A stretch of DNA of 64,000 bases from contig RHPI01002119.1 of the NCBI GenBank assembly GCA_009103225.1, positions 52,588 through 116,587 on the forward strand, read 5' to 3'. Every line of letters starts with the position of its first letter. Within the stretch, counting starts at the first letter, position 1. Below the pieces are notes generated by a model that saw only the letters and a program-made list of their open reading frames with translations, was not told where the DNA came from and searched no databases. Positions 24,063 to 36,560 of this stretch are shown here, piece by piece. A program made the position numbers and the translations under genes. The stretch comes from Chlorokybus atmophyticus. Lineage: Eukaryota; Streptophyta; Chlorokybophyceae; Chlorokybales; Chlorokybaceae.

Positions 24063-25872
24063 ATGGAGGTCCCAATCAAGTGGGCCGGGAAGGAGCTGGT
24101 GGCCGTCGTGGAAGGCGACGGCGACGGCGACCTGCTCGTAAGCGACCTCAAGAAGGCCATCGCTATCGCTACGGGCGTCAGCCCAGATCGCCAGAAGGTA
24201 CAGTACAGCTAGCAGGATGTTGATGGTGATAGAAAGGATAGAAAGGATGTTGCCTGTAACTGAGTCTTGCTTACGACTTGAAGTCCGCACGTTTACACAA
24301 CTGTAGTCTGCACCATCTGTCTCTGCGTCACCTACATGCGTCACCTACATGGGAGTTGTTACAGCATGATCAACAGCGTGTAGTGTGGTATTGCACCTAA
24401 GTAATCTGCTGGGCCCATGCTATAGTTAGTTCCATCCACATGTCATCCAGCATTGTCCATACACTTACTGGCTGAACTGACAGTGCGTCGTTGATGGTTG
24501 CCTTCAGTGCTCAACTTCACAGCTGAGCACACTATCTGTTGTGTGGCTGTATGTCTTACACTATGAACAGTAAGACAGCCACAATACACAACAGGCACAG
24601 TGTGCCTGTGATCTACTGTGCCAGTAACCATGTCGTACTGCAATTGTATTGTCTTGTAAACGTTGCACTCAACATGATCATGTTGTCATGTCATCCAGCT
24701 GTTGAATGCAAAGCTCGCTGCTGGCGGTAAGCCCGCCCCCGACGACGCTCTGTTGTCGGACTTGGCGCCGTTCAAGCCCGGCGGCAAGGTAAGCGTGCTC
24801 GGGACGGCCGGAGGAGGCGAGGACGCCGCGCTGGTGGAGACGCCCCCCGACGACGCGCCGCAGGTCATTGATGACTTCGATATTGACGTCGATCAGGACG
24901 CAGCTGCAGCCATCGCCAAACTAAGGCAGAACGAAGCCAAGCTCACCAAGAGGATTGAGTCTCTCAAGGTAGAGGGAGCTCTTGTGTGTTATTTCGCTAC
25001 TCGTGTGGTCGCTAAATGACGGGAGCGACCTGATCTTGCAGTCTCATTACCGCACGCACTTGCAAACACTCATGCACACAGGCGCACAAGCACGCGTGCG
25101 CGTGCGTGTTTGAATAAGATGCACACATTGTGCACACTTCTGAGGGCCAAGAGCCATCCACATCCAACACACGCATGGGTTTGTGCGAGTGCACATCCTT
25201 CTGACATTTGCCAGTGCTGCTGCAGCTGAAGGAGTTGAATCCGCCGCGCCCGGGCAGGAAGCTGCTTGTGCTCGACATCGACTACACACTGTTTGACCAC
25301 CGCTCACCCGCAGAGCGCGCCATCGAACTTCAAAGACCATGTAAGCACACATGTGTTGTTAACGGTCAACAACATGACAGACTCTTCTTACCACAGACTT
25401 GCACGAGTTTTTGGCGCAAAGCTACCAACATTATGATATCATCATCTGGTCTGCGACGAGCATGCGTTGGATCGAGCTGAAGATGGGCGAGCTCGGCGTG
25501 TTGTCTCACCCTCTTTACCGCGTGGTCACGCTGCTGGACCACTCGGCGATGATCACGGTGCACTCGGACCAGTACGGCGTGTTCGACTGCAAACCGTTGC
25601 AAGTCATATGGGCCAAGTTTCCTGATATCTATCACGCGGGCAACACGATCATGTTCGATGACCTCCGGCGCAACTTCATCATGAACCCGCAGAATGGTCT
25701 CAAGATAAGGCCTTTTCGGCACGCCCACCTCGCGCGTGCGACGGATAACGAGTTGTTTTATCTGGCACAGTACCTACAGGACATAGCCTCAATGGACAGC
25801 ATTGCTCAACTTGACCACAGCCGATGGGAGCAGCGGATACGGCGGGACAAGTCCACGCAGCCAGGATCTTAA
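24063..25872 (+). CDS. UBLCP1: Ubiquitin-like domain CTD phosphatase (UBLCP1)
   Basis: Nuclear HAD-family Ser phosphatase; in animals and plants its Ubl domain binds the 26S proteasome and it dephosphorylates proteasome subunits and Pol II CTD. Exons 24063-24197, 24699-24968, 25226-25340 and 25397-25872 join in frame to 331 residues (human protein about 318). The Ubl domain occupies residues 1-75 (MEVPIKWAGKELVAVVEGDG, LLNAKLAAGGKPAPDDALL). The phosphatase has LVLDIDYTLFD with catalytic Asp152 and Asp154, IIIWSATSMRWIELKM, and MFDDLRRNFIMNPQNGLKIR with the metal-binding Asp pair. All catalytic motifs are present. An alternative ATG at 24018 would add 15 residues. Intron 3 has a GT/CA-rich alternating tract. 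Confidence 0.96.
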
Positions 25873-26335
25873 ATGGGATTGAGAACGATTCATTTGCTGC
25901 TGCAAGATTGTAGTATAATGTGCCTGGACAGCATGACATACCATAACTCCAGGGCGTAGTCAGTTGACATGATCTCTCAGAGTTTGCTTTACCGCAACTC
26001 TTGTGTTGTGCTGATGGCGCAGAATGTACAGTGGATTGATTGCTTGTGTGCCTGCTGCTGCGCAAAGTAGTGCAATAGCAAATCCGCAAAAGCAGGTTGT
26101 TCTTTTTTGAACTTCGAAAGCAAGTTGTTCACTAAACCAACAACAAAGAATGTACAACAGTTGCAAACTTGTGAGCAATTGTTCTGCTAGCAACATTGCA
26201 ATAGAAGAACGAATACCACCAATGGTCAACACCACCACGACACTCTCTGCTAATAGCCACATATCTCTATAGTTGAGTTCTCTCACCTCGCAACAATCAA
26301 AGCCATCAATGCACTCAACTCCACTCGTAAGCGCA
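25873..26335. other. Intergenic between convergent genes
   Basis: 463 bp separating the UBLCP1 and DUF1997 stop codons. AT-rich; no gene or clear structure is seen. Confidence 0.6.
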
Positions 26336-28105
26336 CTATTTCCTTGCCAGCGACACCTCGCGCCCGTAACTGCGGTAGTCTTCCAGCAACCGCCTGTTGG
26401 CATTCTCCCTCAATGACTCCAAGATCCTGGACGTCACCTGCGTGTGTAACAACAGCTTTGGGGTCAGAACCCTGTGATGCGAGTTACAACATAAACAAAA
26501 TGGCTGCAAAGGCCCGATGCGATCAAATGAAGAGGAATGTGATTTTGGTATACAATACCCAATCATCGATGTCGCAGCGCCATGAATAAACAAATCTTTG
26601 CACGCATGCTTTTAGCGCTACTACTGCACTGACCTAAACTGTGTCCTCCAACAATGTGTGCACTGACCAGTATGTATCACTCTTACCGCTCTGCCAGCAG
26701 CTTCAACCAGCGGCCTGGGCGTCAACCACAGCGCCGCGGGTGTCATGAACGACACGTCCAGCGTCATGCTGCCCAACAGATGTGTCACACTCCTCGAGTC
26801 TGTCTCAGCAGCAACCTGTGTAAGACAGATATCATCATGTAAGTGTGAGTAAATATGTACGTTCTGTACTAAGATGAAATGAGTATCAGCACCTGCCCGT
26901 GGACATCGAGATCGAAATCGGCGTCGCGCATCGCTTGCTCGAAGCCTTTGAGAGTGCAGTTGAGAGACTGCAGCCTCACCACAGGGGATGTGGAGGACTC
27001 GCCCTGCTGCTGCTGCTCCTCCTCCACCCATATCCTCATATCAACCTGACAACACCCTCATTTGCCACTCATGCAGCATACTTCCAAGGGATAATGCTAG
27101 TATGGTATCTACCATTGTATGATGTTGAATGCAGTACGGTGAAAGTGTTCACAGCTAAATGGTGTGCTTGCGGGCGCACACGCGCGTGTCCGTCTGTGTG
27201 TGCGTGTATGTGCGTGTACACTTGTGTGCGCGCTCGTGTATACGAGTGCTTGTGCATGTATGAGTGCGTGTGCGCGCGCACGAGCGCTTGTACTGTGCTG
27301 TTCAGTTACAAAAATTCTCAACTGGTATCCAATCAGCAGGAAAACAAACACTCAACACAATCAATAAATCAATAGTAAGATCCTCAAAGACTACACGTGC
27401 TGCTTGCTCTCATCACGTAACTGAGCAAAACCGCTCGCAAGTCTCTAACGAACTTTTTGTACTGGTTGGCAGGATTGAATGCAGTTGAATGTTTTTACGA
27501 TTCCCAAGAATGTTTCGCTAGTGGCGAGATGACCATTGCAGAAACAGCAAGGAATATATTTCTTTTGGGTGGGGTCATGAGTTGTGTGCGTGTGTGTGAA
27601 TAGCAGCAGTACCTCCGGTCGAACTTTGAAGAAGAAGAACTCCTGTTCCAGCATTGTGACCCTCCACACGTCATTACCTATCCTGGCGGACCTGCTACGG
27701 TCCGGAAACAGCGCATAGAACAGCCTGTCTGGGGCCCTGAGGTAGGTAGTGATGGGGACCTGGGAACCCAAAGCATCAGAGCAAGTTGTGTACCCAAAGT
27801 TGTTGACTCAGTCAGTTGATGGATAATATTAGTCTGTTGTTTTTTTTTTATCTGTTGCTTACGGGCTCTCTTAGGACTGGGATGTCCGTTGTAACTCCGG
27901 TCCTTATTCGGATCCGATCTGAGGAATCTCCGGCCTGCGACCTAACGCCGCCGCCGCCGCCGCCCAGGCCGGCGGCCCCGCAGCAGACCCCTCGCCCCCC
28001 CTTGCGCCGCCGCTGCTGCTGCCGCCGCTGCGACGGTGACGTGGAACACAGCGTCACAGACGTCGACAGCGGCGAGGAGCAGCAAGCCGCCGCCGCCGCC
28101 GCCAT
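26336..28105 (-). CDS. DUF1997 family protein, plastid-targeted
   Basis: Five exons (27863-28105, 27613-27759, 26893-27045, 26687-26815, 26336-26437) all join in phase 0 to give 257 residues. The N-terminus is an Ala/Ser/Arg-rich leader with few acidic residues (MAAAAAACCSSPLSTSVTLC, SQRRQQQRRRKGGRG), typical of a plastid transit peptide. The body matches my memory of DUF1997, a family shared by cyanobacteria and plastids: TTYLRAPDRLFYALFPDRSR, a Leu/Phe-rich strand EQEFFFFKVRPE, RLQSLNCTLKGFEQ, DVSFMTPAALWLTPRPLVEA and ILESLRENANRRLLEDYRSY at the C-terminus. The function of the family is not known to me. Intron 2 (27046-27612) contains a long alternating GT/GC tract. Confidence 0.85.
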
Positions 28106-28357
28106 GACGCCGCAGATGTACACGTAGACCGCCACGTCGGCGGCCTCATCCCCCTGGTCCGAGGTTTAATGGTGAACGGCAATTAACCAACTGTTGAAAC
28201 AGATATGTTGTTACCGTTATACAAGATACCCGTCAACTAGACAGTAACGGCAAATGTAGCCATTTTTGCAACCTGTCGTTTAATGTAGCAGATTGACAGC
28301 ATGCAAGTGTAGAGGAAAAAATATTCTCTCGCTGCGGCGGCGGCGGTGGCGGCGGCG
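28106..28357. promoter_or_regulatory. Divergent promoter region, DUF1997/ARL6
   Basis: Only 252 bp separate the start codons of two divergently transcribed genes, so their control elements must share this stretch. No clear TATA box is seen. A GCGGCGGCGGTGGC run lies just before the ARL6 start. Confidence 0.45.
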
Positions 28358-29772
28358 ATGGCGGTGAAGCGGTGGTTCAGGAAGCTTCTCGTGAAGGCTG
28401 GTCTGACTCGCATCCGTGCTAGCGTGCTCCTTGTGGGCCTGGACAACGGCGGCAAGTCCACCATTGTCGCCAGGATCCGTCCCGCCGCCCCTGCCAAGGC
28501 CCCCGTCACCACCACCAACATGCTGGACGGCGGCGGCGGCGGTGGTGATGTCAATGGCCATGTCGTTCCTTCCGTTCCTCCCACCGTGGCGCCCACCGTG
28601 GGCTTCGCCGTGGAGAAGTTTGCGCTGGGAAAGTTCCGCCTCACCGTCATGGACATGTCAGGACAGCAGATGTACCTACAGCTGTGGCAATGCTACTACG
28701 CTGATGTCCAGGTACAGATAACTTTGTGCTTCACCACCATGTTGATGATGCTGGTAATGCTGGACGTCCTAAATTGTCCCAACAGCCAATGCTGCCGTAG
28801 TTTTTATTGCGTGGACTATCAGTTGTTTGTTGTTCCTGATGGACGGACTTCAAGATCGAACAACACAACCAGCACCATCGCTGAAATTGTCGTCGTTGTT
28901 GTCGTTGTTGGTGGTGGTGGTGTCGTTGTCATTGTCATTGTCAGCAGTGTCATGGTGCAGTGTGTTCAGCACCTGTGGCATATCAATGGATGCGTCCATG
29001 CTTAATCAGTTCCTGGTGATGCTGATCATTGTCAATGCAACCAGCAACGGGACGTGCGAAGCTGTCATGGTCACGCAACATCAGCCAAAGGCGTTATTTC
29101 ACTTTTATCCATTCATGGGTTCAGCTGTTGGTTTTACTCCATTGTTCTACAGGCTGTGATATTTGTTGTGGATGCAACGGACAAGTCAAGATTCTTTGAA
29201 GCAAAGGCACTGCTGCATTCAGTGATCTCCCATCCAGGTGGGTTGTTCAATTTGACAATGTGGAGTACTGCACATGAATGCACTGGGTAGCGGTTGATAG
29301 GAATGCAGGCAAGTAGAAATCAATATTTTTCTATGCGCGTGCAGATGTTGGCGGCATCCCGCTTCTGGTCATTGCAAACAAAATGGACCTGGTGCACGCT
29401 ACTCCTGCTGCGCAGGTGAAAGCAGTCCTCATGCATGTGCATGTTCGCAGCCGTATGTGTTTGCCATATTGGCATCAGGCAAGAGCCCACGGTTGCTCAT
29501 GCATGCCTTGAACAACTTTGTGCTACAGGTGCAAGAAGCCCTTGAGTTGCACAAGATTACCGACCGCGAGTGGCATCTAAGGTGAGTTGCAGGTTCTGAT
29601 GTTCTATCTCTGAGTCTCAGGTGAAGGTGGTAGTTGTCGATGACATCAATGTGGTGCATGCATGGCCTGACTGAGAGGACACTTGTGTGTTGTGTGCAGT
29701 GCTGCGAGCGCGCTCACCGGCCAGGGCTTGGAAGAGGGGTTGCAGTGGGTGTTGAAACGCATCCGTTTGTAG
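28358..29772 (+). CDS. ARL6: ARL6/BBS3-like small GTPase
   Basis: ARL6 (BBS3) recruits the BBSome coat to membranes for ciliary trafficking. Exons 28358-28711, 29153-29237, 29345-29415, 29529-29581 and 29700-29772 join in frame to 211 residues. The P-loop GLDNGGKST is at 27-35, PTVGFAVEKF at 79-88, the G3 motif DMSGQ at 99-103 and NKMD at 158-161; ASALTGQGLEEGLQW supplies the G5 region. DMSGQ in place of the usual DVGGQ, together with TVGFAVEKF, points to ARL6 rather than ARF or ARL1-5. Between P-loop and switch I there is an insertion roughly 25 residues longer than I recall for ARL6, with a run of six Gly. Position 2 is Ala, so N-myristoylation is not expected. Confidence 0.9.
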
Positions 29773-31748
29773 GCGGCAATGGTGATGGTAGCGGCGGCAA
29801 CAACTACTATGCATGCTGCCCCTATCTCCTGTGAGTAGACATTTCGTTGCCAACACACACAACTTCCTACAATGTCAATCCCTAGTTGACCTGCTGAAGT
29901 TGGTGGGTTTGCCCTGGCAGTGCCAATAAGGAAGAGAGAGGGACTACAAGGATGAGCAATCAGCAGGGGTGTGCGGGGCACGAAGGGTATGTTACTCACC
30001 TATAGCACCAGTGTCTCGGTAAGAGATACTGATTTTTGTGTTCTGCTTGTGTTTCATGTGTATCTATCTGTTTGTGCATCCAGGCTGCATATGAGGTTGG
30101 GTGCTGACACATTGGTTGCAGTATAGCGCAATGTAAACCCAGGCTGATGCGCTCCAAGCTTTTTCCCAACTCGCTGATCTGGTGTGTGTCTGCACTTGAC
30201 GTGCACATCTTGCCGTCAGCTTGCTGCTTAGCCTGGCAAAAACACTACCGACCACGTTGTTGCAATACCCAGGTACACTTCTAGATGATGGACTCAAGAC
30301 TTCTTTCATTATCACATGGGAGCAGCTGCGGCTGAGAGATGCCTTCTGGCAACGACTGCACATCTGTTCATGTATGATTGTGTCAACATGTGATTGTGAC
30401 AGTATGAGTGGGCAACCCGCACGCTTTGCGCTGTGTATGTCAACGTGCTTATGTTGGACACTTGTGTAGACCATATGGGCACTGTTGTGCCTCAACAGAA
30501 GAGTTCAAGCAAGTTCAAGGCTACTTGTAACACTGAAGGTGATTTGTTTGTGTATACTGTAGCTGAATTGAACACAGACAACACTTGCTCTGAATAACCG
30601 TGTGTAGGCCAGGACCATGATAGCATTCACAGCAAGTCTCATGCATGGCCATCAGCCATCAGTTGGCGCTTGTTCCCTTCAGATGGCGCTTGTTGTCACT
30701 GCTGTGAGCCGCAATTGAGTGGTTGTGACTTGCATGTGCGTGTTGGTGTAATGTTTATGCCAATTGACTTGCAGATTGAAATACACCCAAGGCAACAAAC
30801 ATGATGATGTGTGGCAGGCATGCCCAAGCTACAACCCTTTCACCTTTGCCGAAACACTTCACCACGATGGGCGCGCCCACACCCGCGGACATGCGAATGC
30901 ACCCACGCGCTCATGCGACATCAACTTGCATGCAGACATGCAGCGCGAGTACCGTACACAAAGCAATCCAACAGCTCTCTGTTAGTGTACGTCAAGAATG
31001 GACAAACACAAGCGCAGCCTACGTGTCCATACCCTACACGACAGCAGCCCTGCATGCGCTAGTCTTACTGTTGCGTGTGAACTTGCTGTTGGCTGCCCAT
31101 GCAGTATGACTCAGTGTTGCCTATGCGTAGGCACTGACCTGGCAATCAGCATGCAACGTATTTGTCATCGCATGCAACCAAGCAGGGACACACCACACCA
31201 CAACGCAACACAGACAGCAAGCCAATGTCAATGCAGGTCATGACGCACAACTACAATATGCCGTATGCCTGATTGATTGTGCAACAGGGTTGGCGGGAGA
31301 GGTCCTGAATAGCAAGTGGAACCAACCTGCATGTGCCCATGCGTGCGCTGATATAGGCATTCTCATGTCACCTTCAATATGTTGTCTGTTGGAACAAATT
31401 GCTATGCTGCTCATGTACAGTAAACTGAACTTCGTGTGTCCTTGTGGTTGGTTGTCAGCAATGTGTGGCATGATGTTTCCGCACTCCGCACTCACAGCTT
31501 AAACTGCACTGACTCGGCATCAACAATGGAGATCAATAATGCAGCTCTGAAAGTTGCTCTCAACCTCTTCCCCTAGCTTTGAAACTCCCGCATGCAAATT
31601 CTTCACAACATAGCTTGTAGTGGATTCCTTGTTTGGCTGTTTGTGTTGAGCCGTCAATCGACGACGATTTATTACACGGGCACAAACAGCATGGGTCCAA
31701 GAATCATCAACATACCACTACTAGGTATAGGTACAGTAAATCTGCCTG
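29773..31748. other. Intergenic, no gene seen
   Basis: About 2 kb between ARL6 and the 3' end of a non-LTR retrotransposon. Frames present are short and without domains. CATGCA-type words are frequent near 30880-30950 and 31130-31200. Confidence 0.55.
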
Positions 31749-33875
31749 CTACACCAAGCCAGATAAAGTCATGCCCGCCACATCGCCTAACCCCGTATCG
31801 CGAGCTGGCCTAGCGTCTCGTGATGGGGCTGCCCGCACAGCACCCGCCGCCAAAGCCAAGATAGCGGATGCCTTAGAACGCTGCAGGACAACGAAAACAT
31901 GCTGGCGAAACTGCGCGACCAACCGCTGGATGAAGTGACTCTCCAACTCGCGTGCGTCAGCCACTCGTCGAGCGCACAAGGACAGCAGCTCGACAACCAG
32001 TGCTCCTAGCCATAAGTCTCAATGGCTAAGGGGATGAAGGTTTCGGAATCGGCGTGGTCGTGGTACTTGGCCTTCTTCTCGCGCTCCGCTGCCATTACCC
32101 CCGCACCCGGACGTGGCTGGCAGGCCGTAACTGTCACGTCCAACAACATGCGAATGTCGCTGCCTGACTCGCAAGCCACAATGTCCATATGCCTCCCCTG
32201 CTGCTCGTGCTCCAATAGTGGCCATCCACCTGTCACCTCACATCTCACGATGCAACCCGCCTCCCATAAGATCATAGCGAAAGTGTCGCGAAGAGCGTCG
32301 TGAGTAGCTATGCAATGCCCGTCCCGCATGCACATAGACAAGTGAGCATCCCTCGCACCCAGCAGCCGATGACAACAGGCGCAGATCGGAATGTGCGCCA
32401 GCAGAGGGTGTGGTAAGGCCAAGAGGTGATGCACTGCAGTGCAATACTGAGAAGCGGACATGCGCAGTCGTCCCGAACAGGGATTGCCAAACAACCAAGC
32501 ACCTGCACCAATGCCCGCTGCCGACTGCAGCCGGTGCACGTTGCCGTGGCTGCTGGCTAAGATGAACGACGCTCGTGTACTAGCGTCGATGTATGAAGTC
32601 AGGTTCTGCTGAAGATGTCTACTTTGTGAGGTCGTCAACGCCGCAAACGCTGTCTGCTAAAAATGAAGCGGTGGTAATAAGGATGTAGCGAGGCGAAGGT
32701 CGCGATGGATAGACAAGTCTCCCACAGTAACACATCGTCAATAGCAGCCCTTAAACGGTCGTCATCACGCACAACCGCCAAGCGACCGACGCATCACATT
32801 AGCCACCAACCTCAGCCTCTGATGAACGCCGCCGGTGCAACAGCAGCTGCACGCCGAAGTCCCACACCGCCCAAGGTCATGGGCAACGATACCTGAAGCG
32901 GTGCACTCTCGAACACATCGAGCTGGGCTGGCGCGTGCATCAACGTCAAGAAAGCGTTGCAGATATTGGTTAAAATTTGGGCAACTAAGCACTGAAAGCC
33001 TCAATGAGAGCCACCGTGCGCATCAGGTACGAGGGGCGTGCGGCAACACAACGTGTCAAAACCAATGAGGCCACCTGTGTGTCACGCATGCGGAGCAGCG
33101 CTGAAACGACAGCTGTCGCGTCGGATAATGTGTGCTGACAAATTTCCACAACTGAAGATGGTGACCCTACACGTTCGCCCATTGGATGAAAGCCATCAGA
33201 CTCCTCGCGCACTGTCGATGGGCACACGCTCGGAATCGCCGACTCATTAAAAAGCACTGACTTGTCCCACCGCACCATCAGACCAATAGCAGTCAGTGCA
33301 GCGCACACAGCCTTCGCCGTTTTAGCCACGTTAGATGCGGGCCCCATTCAAAAGCTGTCATCCGCATACATCGGCATCGCTATAGTGGGGAAGCAAGTGA
33401 TGGTCCGAGTCACAACATCAGTGTGTACGAGCGCATACAACAACCTTGCCAGTAGACTCCCCTATCAAGTGCCAGTGCACGAAGCAATGCGCTCAAGACC
33501 TGTCCCCTTACAATGAAATACTGTCGTTGGGGAACTGTAGCACTGCCTCAGGAATTGGATGAGATGCGCAAATGGATTCTTACGCAGCAGCTCGAACATA
33601 GCCGTCCGGTCAACCGTGTTAGATGCATTAACAACGTCAAGTTGAATGACCACATGATCTGGATGCGCTCGCGGATAGGTGCGAACGCTTTAGGCCACGA
33701 TCTTAGAGCCACCCTTGGTTGCCACGCCAAACTGCCATGACTCAAAGTGGGTTCAAGCCACATCACGAAGCAGCAGCAGACAACGAACGCCCCGCCCGTC
33801 TCTGCAAGTGTCACCGATGGCAATGCCATGCGCCCAGCACTGTGACCATCCAGGAATGACTGATGATCCGTCAAT
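31749..33875 (-). mobile_element. Non-LTR retrotransposon copy 1, 5'-truncated, degenerate
   Basis: Minus-strand remnants in order: a reverse-transcriptase palm segment (VVIQLDVVNASNTVDRTAMF near 33.6 kb), thumb-like sequence (LTRCVAARPSYLMRTVALIE near 33.0 kb), a zinc-finger-like CACCHRLLGARDAHLSMC near 32.35 kb, and a segment DIRMLLDVTVTACQPRP followed by KKAKYHDHADSETFIPLAIE near 32.05-32.15 kb. That last part resembles the restriction-like endonuclease (PD-D/ExK) of R2-type elements. Stops and frameshifts break it throughout. The same domains in the same order occur in the copy at 42.7-46.4 kb. Lack of the N-terminal part fits 5' truncation during target-primed insertion. Confidence 0.8.
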
Positions 33876-33956
33876 CACAAGCTAGCGTAGCGTAGCGTCG
33901 TTGTAGAGTCGTTCGCACCACAAGCATCGTCGTCGGTGTCGGCGGCGGTGTGATCC

Positions 33957-36178
33957 ATGTGCAAGCGGCTGCTGGTCCTGTCCGCCGCCGCTGTGCTGAG
34001 GGGTACGAAGAGCGCGGCGGCAGGGTGCAGGAGGGTGTCGTCGTTGTCGTCGTGGCCGTGGCCGCGGTCGGCTGTGGCGTTAGCGGCGGCAGCAGCAGGA
34101 GTGTCCGTGCCCGTGGGCTTGGCTGCTGGGGTGATGGGCAGGAGCTCAGCCCTGGCAGAGGGGCGAGCGGAGGACGGCATTGCTGACAATCATGCTGCCA
34201 TTGTGGTAATTCAGCCTCTTGCTATTGTTGCCATCGTGGTGTTGTTGAGTTGTGTGAATATTTCTTTGGTTTGTGCTTTTTTTGGGTTGCATGTGTGTGT
34301 AGCGCTGGCGTGCATGCGTGAGGCTGCAATTGCCGGATGCTGCCGTCGCATGCCACTCTTTTGCAATACTCCCATGCAGCCAAGAGTAGCGCATGCAACA
34401 GTGCCTTACACCTGGCCCGACAGCAGGGTGAGGCGTTTGGTTTGTTCCTCCCTTCTTTGGCTTTCCTATTGGTTTCTTGGAGGCTTCTGTGTTGAGCGTA
34501 TGCAATACAGACAAGCGCACAGACTTTCTTGCTTGGCTTGCTGAACGCGTCCACGCACACATGCATGCACACATCCACACACGCGCGCGCACACACCAAT
34601 TTGTGGAATCGCCTGCAGCGTGAGTTCATGGTGGACATGACTTGCGACAGCTGCGTGTCCGCCGTCAAGGCCGCCTTAGAACCCATCCCAGGTGCGCAGA
34701 ACACACACAACCTACAACTTCAACGTGTTGTACACAGCAACACACTCTGTATCTATCTTCTCTTGTTGCATCGAACGCAGGCGTGAGCAGCGTGGATGTG
34801 GACTTGAGCGCGCAGACCGTGCGAGTCACAGGCACCTCCACTCTGCCTCGACTTGTTGATGCCGTATCGTCCACGGGCCGCGTCGCCCAACTCATCGGCA
34901 TTGGATCCTCCTCCCCACAAGGTCCAAAACTATGTCAGTGTTTGTGCATTCGCATGCACTCATAGATTACATTGTGATGTGCGCGCGCATGTCACTGCTA
35001 CATGCATGTGCGTGTGTGTGCGTGGGCGTATGTGTGAGCGCACGCGCGTGCATGCACCCGCACCCACGCGTGTGTATGCATGAGCGCACACGCGTGCGCG
35101 TGTGACCATGCATGCGTATGCGTTTGTGCATGCATGCGTATGCGTTTGTGGGTACACACGTGTGCATGCGCACGCGTTCCTTCTGGCATGGTGCACAGAT
35201 GTCACAACCGATGCAGACACTCTACTACACATGCAAGCATTTGCATCGTTTGCATGCATTGCACTACATCCTGTGCTTGTGTCTCAACCACATACTTACT
35301 CAACTCACTCATTCACACCACATGCCTCTCAACAGACTTCCCTGGCGTGTCGGCCGCTGTTGCCGAGTTCAAGGGTCCCTCCCTCTTCGGCGTGGCGCGC
35401 ATGACTCAGCTCGCGGGCGACCTCGCGCACGTGGAGATCACGCTCGACGGGCTGCAACCCAACCGCAGGCACGCCGTCGCACTGCACGAGTACGGCGACC
35501 TCACGCAAGGCCCGAGCAGCACGGGAAGACGATACAACCCAACAGGTGAGGTGTGTGTGTTGTCGTGTGCATAGAAAGGGTAGAGGGTAGCAACTCATTT
35601 GTCAAATCAGGAGCTGCTTATGGGAGTTTGGAAGGTGAGTCGCGGAGAGCGGGTGATTGGGGAGACTTGGTTGCAGATGAGACAGGCCGAGCGCATCGTG
35701 TACACATCGACAGACACCTGCAGGTCCTACGACTGTGACATGCACACGGTGTGCGTGCGTGCGTTCGCGCTTGCATGTGTGTACGGGACTTATGACTCTC
35801 CAGGTCCCACTGGTGTCACCTACACATAGTGTGCATGTGCGTGTGCATGCGAGACCTTCGCGCACACACCTTCAGGTTCTTGTGCTGCGACACATACAGT
35901 GTGTGCGCATGTGCGTGCATGCGCGTGTGTGCATGAAACACAACAGCCTCATCATCAGATATATGCAGGTGTGGGACGTGATTGGGAGGGCCGTGGTGGT
36001 GTACGGCATAGCCGACAGCGCGGACTGCGAGGAGCGCGGCGAGCGTGTGGCAGCGGCAGTCGTGGCGCGCTCCTCCGGCATTGGCGGCAACCCCAAGAAG
36101 TTGTGCTCATGTGATGGCACAACCATTTGGGACGCCGGACCTGACCGCGTCACACCAACACAGTATTCCAACATGTAG
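33957..36178 (+). CDS. CCS: Copper chaperone for superoxide dismutase (CCS)
   Basis: CCS loads copper into, and oxidises, Cu/Zn-SOD. Exons 33957-34205, 34619-34691, 34781-34921, 35336-35545, 35611-35723 and 35969-36178 join in frame to 331 residues. A basic/Ala-rich leader of about 80 residues suggests organelle targeting. Domain I has MTCDSC (Cys92, Cys95) in the ATX1-like copper site. Domain II is SOD-like (AAVAEFKGPSLFGVARM, ALHEYGDLTQGPSSTG), but the first copper His of the SOD HVHEFGD motif is Ala and the SAGPHFNP His is Arg, as expected of a chaperone rather than an enzyme. Domain III keeps KKLCSCDGTTIW (Cys308, Cys310), the CxC transfer motif. Intron 3 is a 414 bp GT-rich alternating tract. 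Confidence 0.95.
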
Positions 36179-36560
36179 TGGACTTGTTGTGACGCGCGCG
36201 CATAGTGCCTGATTGATTGGTGGTAACGAGTGCACGCGTCCTGTACAGAGCATTGGCTTGTATTGATTACGGTGATCAAAGTGTGGGGTGGTTACCAAAC
36301 GTGACGCTGGCATGCATGGTGCTGGCGCTTCGTGGCTTGTGGCATATAGGTCACGTTGTCTGTTGTTGTATTGGAAGGTACACTGGCATGTAATTTGGCT
36401 GCATTGATGTCGATTACAAGTGCGCACCGCACACTCATGCTAGTCATTGCCGGGGGCAACCATGAACAGCACTCAACAAGCAACACCCCTACAACACAGT
36501 ATTCACTTGTTATTGACATGCGCTACAATCACAACCCTATGCGGGCGATCACGGTACGTT
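36179..36560. other. Intergenic, no gene seen
   Basis: Follows the CCS stop codon. No coding or structural signal is evident. Confidence 0.5.
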
